From Hanleya hanleyi (Eukaryota; Mollusca; Polyplacophora; Lepidopleurida; Hanleyidae): a DNA stretch of 64,000 bases. Where the stretch lies: the NCBI GenBank assembly GCA_036873755.1, contig JAVTVY010016183.1, forward strand, positions 1 to 64,000, given 5' to 3'. The notes below the pieces were generated by a model. That model made no database searches and was not told where the DNA came from. It saw only the letters and a program-made list of their open reading frames with translations. Shown here piece by piece: positions 54,540 to 63,318 of the stretch (position 1 is its first letter; every line of letters starts with the position of its first letter). The position numbers were made by a program, and so were the translations under genes.

Positions 54540-55623
54540 CTTAATCACTTCTCGTGCATTTGCACACTCGTCCTCCAAGCGTCATCAAAATGAACACCGT
54601 CTACAGACTTCACCCTGTCACACGTGTTCATAAGTTCACCCATGACACGAGTCACGATCCTTCAACTGAAGGGCGCGTATATTTGCCACTGTGTTGATGA
54701 CCGCCTCACGTAGTGACTCTCTCATTTGCGGTATAAAATGGTCCTCCGCCAAATTGGCTGTCTGGCTTTCCGTGTATCCCGCGTTCATATGCTTCAGTTT
54801 CTTCTCGGCAATGGGGGTGTTATAGGCCAGACGTGTAGGAATGCCGAATTGCGTCTTCCAAATTTCACGCAGTATTGCGGTTTGCATTATCGACAATAGG
54901 GCGGCACCTTTTTCGACCTCTACTACCCCCAGTCTGCTGAATGCCTTTAAACCAGGGCCTTGTTTCCCTCGTGAACATGCCATGCCCAGCTTGAATATTT
55001 GCGAGAATATTTTTGTCCAGTCTCCGTGCTTCGGGAGTTGTAGGTTTCAAATTTATGAATAATGATCCAAACGGGGTGGTAACGGCATCCTCGTACGCCT
55101 TCATAAAGTAAACCAAACGTGTAGGGTAAATGCGACGACCCAATAATGTGATTTGCTGTTTATCGATGGGATTATTGAATAAAACCATATAGTGACAGTT
55201 TAGCGTGATGTCCCTCGAGGCTTCTTCTCCCCCCTCGAATAGATTCTGCACTATATAGATAACAGACACGTTGTCATGGTGGGATCCTTTAGTAAACAAA
55301 TCGGATATCCTGGTGTCGTTTTTCGCCTCCGTCATGAGATCATCAATGACGATTAGACTTCTCACTGCTGAATCGAAATAAGTGTCATCGCCGAGATTCG
55401 TGGGTATTCCTCTGACGAACTCCATCACCGGTATCACTTTCAGCATTTCCTCATATAGAGGTTGCCATTTGCCGTAACAGTAAATAATTCTCTGTGGTGT
55501 AGGATGTACATATTGTTTAATTCCTCGCAATGGCTTGTCCACCCATACACTTTTTCCGCTAAAAGAAGGTCCAACAACCTTCATCGTAAACGGGTGTTCC
55601 AAAATCACCTTTCTGTGCTCCAT
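54540..55623 (-). pseudogene. A2 packaging ATPase: core intact, C-terminal extension frameshifted
   Basis: From ATG 55623 the frame is open to 54865: Walker A VGPSFSGKS, HPTPQRIIYCYGKWQPLY, Walker B SLIVIDDLMTE, SVIYIVQNLF, YMVLFNNPIDKQQ and FGSLFINLKPTTPEARRLD. After NANRN a small deletion shifts the frame. The extension (LREIWKTQFGIPTRLAYN...) continues at 54636-54850 in another frame. This enzyme would translocate DNA into capsids. Confidence 0.87.
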
Positions 55624-55695
55624 GATCAATGCGAGGAACGGACTGACTGTACACCACGCATGCACGCGTCTTAAATAAACCGATATCGAACAGAA

Positions 55696-56730
55696 CTAAT
55701 CGATCGTCTCGATGTCTTCTTCCGATACCCAGCTCGCGAATTTCACGGGCCGACCTACATATTTGACCAGTTTTTCCACTTTACCTCTACGCCGACCCGT
55801 TTTCAACACTTTTTCTATTCGCCATAGGGCGTTAGAGTCTTTCACTACTTTCTGTAGCTCTGCCTCATAAAAAGTTCCAGCAATAGGTTCATCTAGAAAA
55901 TCTTTCAAGCGATAAATAGGTAGACCTTGCCGACGAAAGAGTTGGGTTACTTCGAACAGTTCCTCCGTTCACTTGGCCTGGTAATCGCATTGGAATACGT
56001 AACGGATATGGGAAATTTGGACGGTATCACCCACTTCGAATTTGAAAGGTTTGCGTTTTACCGGCGTTGCCGTGTCAACTTATAGCCTTTTCCATAACAG
56101 GACTTTATTATTTTCACTTACATCCGCTGGGGAGATGCCACCTAGCGATATAACTATTCACGATATCTTGCAGAAGATGGATATAGCGATAGGTTTGTTT
56201 ATGAGTAAAATTGTTCTTGATCGTTCGCACCACGCGTTCAGCGTAGTTCGCCTTTTTCTCGTTCTGCGTGACCTGGAATAAAATCTCTTCTTTCCTCAAA
56301 TAACTTCTCACCGCCTTATTCACAAATTCCGACCCTTTATCAGATCGGATTCGCAACGGCACTCGACCCTTTTCCAATATCCTGTTCAAGGCTTGCAACA
56401 CCGAGTTTGGGCGTTTATTCGGTAACGGTATCTGGAAAATACATCTATGGCGAACAAGAGCAATTTTACACCATCGTTGTGTTCCGATATATTAGATACA
56501 TCGGCCAAATCGATATCGAACAGCGAATCTATCACCGAAGTTACTACCCTGTTCTTCCTGAATGTATGATGCACCGGCTTTTGTAAGCTATAAGTGTCCT
56601 GGTCACTCAACTACTGCGTTAGCTCTTTAGGCGCTACATTATATCCATCGGCCTTTAATAAGGCGTTTAATTTAGAATGTCCGGTGAAGCTGATAGGGTT
56701 TTTCAGGTTCGCGACAAGTACGTTTTCCAT
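55696..56730 (-). pseudogene. A2 integrase with chromodomain, broken
   Basis: Starts MENVLVANLKNPISF (ATG 56728-56730). TAG replaces the Trp codon before LSDQDTYSLQKPVHH. Catalytic Asp in FDIDLADV, second in IRSDKGSEFVN, Glu in NYAERVVRT. There is a frameshift near 56420 and a segment lost near 56145-56215. The C-terminal chromodomain (LWRIEKVLKTGRRRGK, VKYVGRPVKFASWV) is open at 55696-55908. Damage differs from A1, so both were lost independently. Confidence 0.85.
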
Positions 56731-57127
56731 CCGTTCCCATTCATATCCACGAACTCGAATGATGAAAACGATGACTCACACCTCTTTAAATATAATAAGA
56801 AAACGAACAGTGTGTGGTTTACTAAACCTTTTATTAATATTGATAGGACAATGCAAGTGGTTTAACAATAGAAGTTCAACGAATTATTTAAACAATGTGA
56901 AAAATACCGCGTGACAAAGTTGTATATATAGCAATCGTTATGACAATGGTTTTGATCGAAATCCGTAACGATACTGGCCAGGGTTATACCCCGTATAAGC
57001 TGAAGTAGGACGTATTTACAATAGCGACCGCAAGTAAAAGAATTATCTCCTTGAAGCTGTCGATAGCTGTAATAACGGAATTTACTATTGTTTACAAAAT
57101 GGTTCGAATAATATTCCGGGGGATGTC

Positions 57128-58461
57128 CTAGGGAATCGAAAAATGTTCCTCGCTGGTTCCGGAAATAAAACACCACTCAGTGTTCCCCAGGGAGACATAG
57201 GCATAGGCGATACAGCTCACATTTTCGGGCAATGGTTCCTCGAAGGTCGCTTCCAGACGTACGTTGCCTAGTCTCAGGAGTTGAAGGTTATCTTCTGCGG
57301 CGTAGGAGGGGTCGAGGTTGACGGCGTAGAGGGTAGAGCCGTTGTGATAATCAATCCAGGTTATAGAATTACCGAAGTCATCCCCGGTACGTCCTATCCT
57401 ATCAAACAAGCTCAGGTAAGCCGATCTGAATGAACATCTTCGAGAACGAGTTATACCGCGTTCTCAGGAAATGACCCGGAATCGTTACGCCGTCAATATT
57501 CACCGAGAGATTGGCCAGTTTGAAGTGTTGACAGTTTAGGGGGTTCTTTTTATAATCCCCGGCGACGGCTTTGGACGATACGAATCCTATCACCAGTCTG
57601 CTGGGGTAGACGGATAAAAACATATTATCCCAGCGGAAGAGGGTCTGTTCCGCTGCTAAGGAAGCCATTTTGGTCTCCGACCTCGCGTACGGATATTTGG
57701 CAGATATATTTTCCAAGATCTTGGCGTGTCCCAATATCACACCGGGGTTTACGCGAACTTTCTGAACTTTCAGGCTGATGTCTTGTATCATCAGTTTATA
57801 CGCCGGATTTTCTTCGCCCGACATCATGATGAACTGCGGTGTGGAGCGATACATTTTGATGTATACGTCCACATTGTTGAGCAAGTAGCGCTGCTGTTTG
57901 AAAACATCTTGCATGAAGTTTCCTTCCATTTCGAATGCATTACTCTCCGCGATGAATTTGCTTCTCTGTGTAAGCTCGACATTTTGACTTGTTGCGGGAT
58001 CCGTGGAATTCAGATTAGTACCTTCATCGGCTACATACAGTTGGGGGAATAGCGGAGTTGTTTTAGCGTCTTCATCGAAATTCATTAGCGTTTGAGTGAA
58101 GGCTTTATACGGGTAACTGTTGTCCATGACCGTCATAAGCTTGCCTTGCATGGAGACGTCTATCTGAGACCACATAATTTGAAGGAGTAAATTGATAGTG
58201 CCGCATTTTTCGTCCTTGATCAAAGGGGTGCCATCTCTGTGAGTTATTTTAGCCTTAACGTCTGCAGGATTTCATGTCGACGTAATCCAAGCCTTGACCG
58301 GGTATCAGGAATTCGACGGGTGCATCTTCGGAGATCTGAGAAGACGGTCGAACGTCGATAACATAGCGACTTTCAACCGCTGTTTGCGTAGGGGGTAATG
58401 AGAACAACGATAATTCGCTAGGCTGACCTTCGGTGAACCCTTTGTCGGTGAGGAGTGCCAT
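57128..58461 (-). pseudogene. A2 major capsid protein, broken
   Basis: Same family as A1 50877-51912. MALLTDKGFTEG start at 58461. A 5-base deletion near 58258 shifts the frame; the central part is open (57402-58223). A further shift near 57430 separates the C-terminal part (GNSITWIDYHNGSTLYAV, NVRLEATFEEPLPENVSC), which A1 lacks. Confidence 0.88.
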
Positions 58462-58462
58462 G

Positions 58463-58834
58463 CTATAACTTGAAGAGATGTGATCTTTTGGTCCGTGCTC
58501 TCCGTTTATCGGTAGGTGAACTGATGGTAGAGAGAGAACGCTTCCTATTTATGGGTTCCTGTTGATGCGTTCTCGAGACTTCAGACTTGGCTTGTTCCAC
58601 CACTTGTTGAGAGGGAGCCGTAAGCTGAATAGTCGGTGTCTTGAATTTCTTCTCACCGACGTTTCTAGAATGAGGATCGACGGGGATAATGCAGCATTCA
58701 CCCGTCTTACCACCGAGTCCTCCACCTTTCTGCTTCTTAAAATACGTCGAGGGTTTATGGACAGACTTTGCTTCGTTCCGATAAAATCTGATCCATTTAT
58801 TCACATCGGGGATGTACAACGGTCTCCCGGACAT
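58463..58834 (-). CDS. 123-aa basic protein of A2, intact
   Basis: Orthologue of 51914-52285 with a few substitutions (VNKWIRFYRNEAKSVHK; KKQKGGGLGGKTG). Same tight spacing to the capsid gene and overlap with the penton gene. Confidence 0.7.
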   Translation of the reverse strand: MSGRPLYIPDVNKWIRFYRNEAKSVHKPSTYFKKQKGGGLGGKTGECCIIPVDPHSRNVGEKKFKTPTIQLTAPSQQVVEQAKSEVSRTHQQEPINRKRSLSTISSPTDKRRARTKRSHLFKL

Positions 58835-59251
58835 AGCTGTTTTACATGAAGCGTTACGATGATGGATTCGGTGAGAAATATCGCCGGTACACCCTGTTCG
58901 TCGGTTATATCGATTTCTATATAGCGTACGTCGCTTAAAATGATGGGTAGGTAATACGGTGTGGGGTATATCCTAGATACCGGGTTTTTCTGGAGTCCAG
59001 GCCTCGACGTAGCGTAGTAGAGGTACTTTCGTCTCGCCTACGAAGGAATCTCCGCATATATTACAACACAGGTGTAGAAGAGATCGTGATTTAACCCGCG
59101 GTTGTCTTTGGATGAATATTTCTGCTAAGGCTACGACCCAAGACTCGTCGAAATGGATGCTTTTATTCAAGCTGACGCGAAATTTGTATGGTCGATTCTC
59201 GGGGAAAAGCGTCTTGGAGTCCTCGCTGTTTACGACGATGTACTTATCCAT
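58801..59251 (-). pseudogene. A2 penton (minor capsid) protein, frameshifted
   Basis: MDKYIVVNSEDSKTLFPENR start, PYKFRVSLNKSIHF, ESWVVALAEIFI, CCNICGDSF and VPLLRYVEAWTPEK. An indel in an A/C run near 58983 leads to a stop; the C-part (IYPTPYYLPIILSD, ITDEQGVPAIFLTES, TLHVK) is in another frame. This matches Polinton minor capsid proteins forming the vertex. Confidence 0.75.
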
Positions 59252-59480
59252 TCGACTGATTCGCAATCAACTGTCTCCTTAGGCGTTCGTATAGCGTTAT
59301 ATAGTAATCCCAAATTTCAACTTTCAACGTATCGGAAACATTCTGGAACACTGAATATGTAAAGATATGTAGTAAAATTAGGCGGCCTCTATTTACTACG
59401 CCGTCTTCAAACATGTTATGGATGATGGATTTGTAGGCGTGTAAAGAGGTAACGGCATTCACCATTTGATTCCAATCCAT
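59244..59480 (-). CDS. Bcl-2-like (BH1-containing) 78-aa protein of A2
   Basis: Orthologue of 52674-52910. BH1-like segment MFEDGVVNRGRLILLHIFT keeps the F-x-DG-x-x-N-x-GR spacing and the Phe seven residues after Arg, the spacing seen in Bcl-2 and Mcl-1. Conserved in length, start context and overlap with penton. Only five or so residues differ from A1. Confidence 0.55.
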   Translation of the reverse strand: MDWNQMVNAVTSLHAYKSIIHNMFEDGVVNRGRLILLHIFTYSVFQNVSDTLKVEIWDYYITLYERLRRQLIANQSNG

Positions 59481-59482
59481 GG

Positions 59483-59893
59483 TTAAATTTTCTTTTCTAG
59501 TATGTTATGAATAGCTGTATCGATGAGACGCGTTCGAGCTTTGAGCAATGTCCACTGTATGTAGTTCAAGACCACCCGCTTTATAGTGGCTTTGTTGTTG
59601 ACAAAATAGCGTAGATCAACCCTCAGTAACTTGGCGTAGATGCAAACGGTAGCCCGTAAATGTTTATCAACGGTAACTTGCTGCATCGGCGTACATAACG
59701 TTTTGTTGGGTATGACGGTTATATCGCCCGATGGTCTTTCGTAAACGCGTGGTGTATCCTTCGCGGTCTGATACGCGCAAGAAGGACATGATGTTCGTTT
59801 CGTGGACAATACGATCAGTGGTATGATTAGGAGTAGAATAGCTATGATGGAGATGACTTTGGGTAGGACGAGTTTTCTCTGGTATTGATCCAT
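59483..59893 (-). CDS. Membrane-anchored protein of A2, 136 aa
   Basis: MDQYQRKLVLPK, then one transmembrane helix (ISIIAILLLIIPLIVLS), then CPSCAYQTAK and about 90 residues with two more cysteines and conserved strands (CTPMQQVTVDKHLRATVC). A TATATAAATATA box lies about 55 bases upstream, so this is the first gene of the minus-strand virion cluster next to the TIR. Likely a virion or membrane protein; function unknown. The Polinton B gene at 61012 has the same position and topology. Confidence 0.7.
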   Translation of the reverse strand: MDQYQRKLVLPKVISIIAILLLIIPLIVLSTKRTSCPSCAYQTAKDTPRVYERPSGDITVIPNKTLCTPMQQVTVDKHLRATVCIYAKLLRVDLRYFVNNKATIKRVVLNYIQWTLLKARTRLIDTAIHNILEKKI

Positions 59894-60061
59894 ATGGCTC
59901 GATGCTCGACTTCGGAATAAGAGGGAAATGTTTTAAACATATATTTATATATCCCATAGAGCTCGACATTTCCACAGGTCGATTGCATTCTCACATCATC
60001 GCGTTTATTATATCATTTAGACGAGTCTTGAAGGCAGGTCGATGTGCTATAATTACACCAT

Positions 60062-60246
60062 GAGTCACGTGCCTATAGGTGTTATACGCGTACCGCATTA
60101 GTCACGCGTTGATGAATCATTAGCGAACAGCACCCGTGGCAACACGGCGCCGACACCGCACCAACATGGCGGTATTTCTCTAGTATTAAAGTAATAACAC
60201 CACGATCTAGGTGTTTTTGACCCCCCCTCCCCCCTTTCTTACTACT
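60062..60246 (-). repeat. A2 right terminal inverted repeat
   Basis: About 185 bp. Read inward it starts AGTAGTAAGAAAGG and shares with A1 the ACTTTAATACTAGAGAAA block, GCCATGTTGGTGCGGTGTCGG and the ACGCGTATAAC block. It lacks the ~90-bp internal duplication of A1. The next bases, AGCGGC (60247-60252), would be the target duplicate; the left copy has been deleted. Confidence 0.85.
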
Positions 60247-60963
60247 AGCGGCGTTCAAGGACATCTTCAAGACCGGGCGCAAACCCTTGTATTTGCAAAC
60301 CGACGAAGGCGCGGAATTCCTCAACAGATCGTTCCAACAGTTTCTGAAAGCCCAGAAGGTGTTTTTCTTCTATACGTACAACGAAACCAAGGCATCCGTG
60401 GTGGAAAGGTTCAACAGGACATTCAAAGGTCGCATGAATAAATATTTCACCTATAAGAATACAAGGCGCTACATCGATGTTCTCCAAAAAGTTGTGAGTC
60501 GTTACAATCGAGCCTTTCACCGGAGTATAGAGAGAGCCCCCATTACCGTGACCCAACGCAACGAAGCCCAAGTCCGGCGTGTCTTGTACCCCAGGCAATC
60601 GCAGCGAACGCCGAAGGAGGTGTTCAAGGTCGGGGACCCTGTACGGATCAGTAAAGTCAAAGGTCAATTTGAGAAAAGTTACTTGCCCAACTGGAGCGAT
60701 GAGCACTTCCTGATTAAACGGCGCCTACCCCGACAACAGCGAGTCTATGAACTGGAAGATCTTCAAGGGGAACCGTTGCTATAAACGTTTTACGAGATGG
60801 AATTACAGCCTGTCGTAAAAACAAAGCAAGACTACTACACGGTCGAGCAGATTTTAAAAACGGAACGTCGACGTGGCAAACTGTTTCATTCCGTCAAATG
60901 GCAAGGCTGGCCCAGTTCCTTCAATTCCTGGGTCGCGGCCAACCAGGTGAAACGACTATAAAA
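60247..60963 (+). pseudogene. Polinton B integrase, catalytic core end and chromodomain
   Basis: The frame runs from the A2 junction: AAFKDIFKTGRKPLYLQ, second Asp in TDEGAEFLNRS, catalytic Glu in ASVVERFNRTFKGRMN, RYIDVLQKVVSRYNRAFHRS, then the SH3-like part. A TAA at 60782-60784 interrupts. Past it the chromodomain (YYTVEQILKTERRRGK, VKWQGWPSSFNSWV) stays in frame to 60963. The 5' end of the same gene is at 26706. Confidence 0.85.
60955..60963 (+). promoter_or_regulatory. TATA box of the Polinton B membrane gene
   Basis: CTATAAAAC overlaps the integrase stop codon and lies about 50 bases before ATG 61012. A TTCATTCCAC initiator-like sequence follows. Confidence 0.5.
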
Positions 60964-61011
60964 CCAGACACCACCGCCGTCATCCTTCATTCCACGTTCG
61001 ACCACGGTGCT

Positions 61012-61300
61012 ATGGACAAACAGCAGCTGCCTCTGAACAGGGCGTCTCCCGAAACACGCAAAGCGCAAGTTGGCTTTGTGGTGATATTGCTAACCCTGCT
61101 GAGTGTGTTGTACGGAGGTGTGTTTTACGACGTTGCCTATCTCAGCACTCTACTTAACCAATTTAGAACTCCAGCTGTGAGTGGCAGTCAAACCAGTCTA
61201 CAGACCGTCGCCACACTAGTCAACCCCGTGATCGAAACGAGCCCAGTCGTCATCACCACCACACCACGTGTAAAAGCCTCATCGACACCTTGGTGGTTCT
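61012..61300 (+). pseudogene. Polinton B membrane protein, C-terminus lost
   Basis: MDKQQLPLNRASPETRKA, a transmembrane helix VGFVVILLTLLSVLYGGVF, then a Ser/Thr/Val-rich ectodomain. Near 61290-61300 the sequence jumps to ATPase-type coding in another frame, so a deletion fused the two genes and removed the start and Walker A of the ATPase. Confidence 0.55.
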
Positions 61301-61330
61301 GGATGACCTCATGGCGGAGACGGATGCGTC
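61295..61330 (+). pseudogene. Polinton B ATPase, Walker B fragment
   Basis: The frame reading LVVLDDLMAETDAS equals the Walker B segment of the A-type ATPases (LIVIDDLMTEA). It is preceded by a deletion join and followed by a PLE insertion. Confidence 0.65.
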
Positions 61331-62290
61331 TGGTCTGTCATTCATAATTTAACCGTCGTCCATTAGAGAATATCCGCGTCCATAATCCAAAGACCTATTC
61401 CATATTCCATATAACAGTATTAGCACCAACTTCAAAAAGACAATCATAGTATACATAAACATAGGCTTGTTTCCTGCAAGAGAGAAGCGGTCAACAGTTT
61501 TCAATGATGCCGGCAAGACATCGTGATGTTCCAAAAATATCAAATCCGTATCGCTGATCAGTATTCTTAATCCAAAATATTCGTTGTAAAGTCGTCATCT
61601 AAAGAATGATGTATCTCAGTCACGCTTTGATTGTGACTGTTCAAATGAGCAAAATGAGGATCTTGAAGTACATGGGTTCATACGGCCCCTAGCCCCGGGT
61701 TAAGCGGAATTAAACACAAGTTACGAAACGTAACGCCATAGATCTTGCACGCTACTCTCGTATTTTGCTATCAGCGTGCGATATGTATAGCCAAATTTGA
61801 GAAACTTGGAGTGGAGGCGCTTGATGGTGTAGCCCTGTTTTATAAGTTCTTGCACCAATGTTTTGTGACGTTGATTAAAATCGTCACAATTAAAACAGGA
61901 TCTAGCAAATGCTACTAGGCGTGATATGTATACGCCATATGCAGGTCCCACTGGAATATTACTGTCAAGAAAGGGATAGTTTGCGATATCGAAATTGTAA
62001 TCATCTCTTTTGTCATACACTCGACGAGAGAGAAGGCCCGCTTCATTTTTATAGAGATATAGGTCTAAATATGACTTGGCTGTAGGGTTATCTGTAGTTT
62101 CCTTCAAATCCAGTGAAGGTGGATATATATCCTTCACTGCGTCATTTATATAGCGATTATCCACAGCGAGAAGATCATCTATATAGCGTTTGGTAAATGA
62201 GAAGGAACGGGCTTTGAATGGATCGGTTTTTGAAAGCGCCTGCATATAGTCATATTCATAAGAGAACAGATATAGATCAGCTATCATCGA
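61331..62290 (-). mobile_element. PLE copy 1 in the Polinton B ATPase, with RT fragment
   Basis: On the minus strand: 5'-truncated reverse transcriptase (62290 to 61721) with IADLYLFSYEYDYMQ, catalytic YIDDLLAVDN, SYLDLYLYKN, VYDKRDDYNFDI, SNIPVGPAYGVYIS and C-terminal YRTLIAKYESSVQDLW, then about 390 bases of 3' region. No GIY-YIG domain is visible. The frame runs into antisense ATPase sequence at its 5' end, so the start codon is not its own. Confidence 0.7.
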
Positions 62291-62476
62291 CGGCTCAGCA
62301 TCATCTACATTGTGCAGAATCTGTTCAGTAAAAACAAAGAACATCGGAACATCAGCTTAAATGCCCACTACCTGGTGGTCTTCAAAAACCCGAGAGATAC
62401 CACTCCACTGCTGCACCTGGCGAGACAGATGTATCCCGGCCGCACACCGTTTGCGTTGGAAGCCTTCAAATTACAA
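62291..62476 (+). pseudogene. Polinton B ATPase, middle fragment
   Basis: SIIYIVQNLFSKNKEHRNIS, LNAHYLVVFKNPRDTTPL and LARQMYPGRTPFALEAFK align with the A-type ATPase after Walker B. It is bounded on both sides by PLE insertions. Confidence 0.8.
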
Positions 62477-63043
62477 GCGTCTAGTCCGTCATTCATAATC
62501 CAGCCGTCGTCCATTAGAGAATATCCGCGTCCATAATCCAAAGACGTATTTCATATTCCATATAACAGTATTAGCACCAAATTCAAAAAGACAATCATAG
62601 TATACATAAACATAAGCTTGTTTCCTGCAAGAGAGAAGCGGTCAACAGTTTTCAATGATGCCGGCAAGACATCATGATGTTCCAAAAATATCAAATCCGT
62701 ATCGCTAATCAGTATTCTTAATCCATAATATTCGTTGTAAAGTCGTCATCTAAAGAATGATGTATCTCAGTCACGCTTTGGTTGTGACTGTTCATATGAG
62801 TACCATGAGGATCTTGAAGTACATGGGTTCATACGGCCCCTAGCCCCGGGTTAAGCGGAATTAGACACAAGTTACGAAACGTAGCGCCATAGCTTTTGCA
62901 CGCTACGTTCGTATTTTGCTATCAGCGTGCGATATGTATCGCCAAATTTGAGAAACTTTGAGTGGAGGCGCTTGGTGGAATAGCCCTGTTTTATAAGTTT
63001 CTGCAACAATGTTTTGTGACGTTGATTAAAATGCGACAATCCC
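62477..63043 (-). mobile_element. PLE copy 2 in the Polinton B ATPase
   Basis: Only about the last 57 RT residues (FNQRHKTLLQKLIKQGY ... YRTLIAKYERSVQKLW) plus the 3' region remain, in the same orientation as copy 1 and highly similar to 61331-61900. Confidence 0.75.
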
Positions 63044-63153
63044 TCAGCACGGGTATATGCTCTTTGACCTCAAGCAAGCCACCCCCGATCAGCTTCGACT
63101 ATGGACCGGAATCTTTCCCGGAGAGACCCACCACGTGTACATGCAAAAATAAT
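63044..63153 (+). pseudogene. Polinton B ATPase, C-terminal fragment
   Basis: HGYMLFDLKQATPDQLRLWT then IFPGETHHVYMQK and TAA. This is the usual end of Polinton ATPases (DLK-x-x-TPE-x-x-R-x-x-T-x-IFPGE). Unlike the A-type, there is no C-terminal extension. Confidence 0.75.
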
Positions 63154-63218
63154 GTAAACACACCCACAGTGGCTCCCCCAGCTGGGATGTGTGTGTGTGT
63201 TTGATGATGGGGATAATA
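63154..63218 (+). promoter_or_regulatory. 3'-end stem-loop with poly(A) signal, copy 4
   Basis: ACACACCCA pairs with TGGGATGTGTGT with one bulged base. The inner GCT-CCCCC-AGC stem is perfect. GATGGGGATAATAAA follows. It lies directly after the ATPase stop. Confidence 0.7.
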
Positions 63219-63276
63219 AAAAGAATTAATAACACATCATGGTTGACTGTCTCTGTTCAATATTCAGGAGGTAGGT

Positions 63277-63285
63277 AGATAAAAA
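63277..63285 (+). promoter_or_regulatory. TATA-like box before the core-like gene
   Basis: AGATAAAAAGGGC, about 40 bases before ATG 63319. Confidence 0.4.
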
Positions 63286-63318
63286 GGGCAGAGTTGTGGG
63301 TTCTAGCATTAGCTGTAC

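Larger units (their letters stand above)
26763..60246 (+). mobile_element. Polinton A2 (outer), left end deleted, split by A1
   Basis: A2 is about 16.9 kb once the inner element A1 is removed. Its right TIR is at 60062-60246; the left TIR and about 430 bases are missing, judged against A1. The gene order equals A1. Most large genes (polymerase, integrase, capsid, penton) carry stops or frameshifts. The PC4-like protein, Bcl-2-like protein, 123-aa protein and membrane protein are open, and the ATPase is open up to a frameshift near its end. It is inserted in the integrase gene of Polinton B. Confidence 0.8.

Noticed and set aside
62962..63204. 80-aa plus ORF with a Pro/Thr-rich tail
   Set aside because: It mixes antisense PLE sequence, an out-of-frame ATPase end and the stem-loop.
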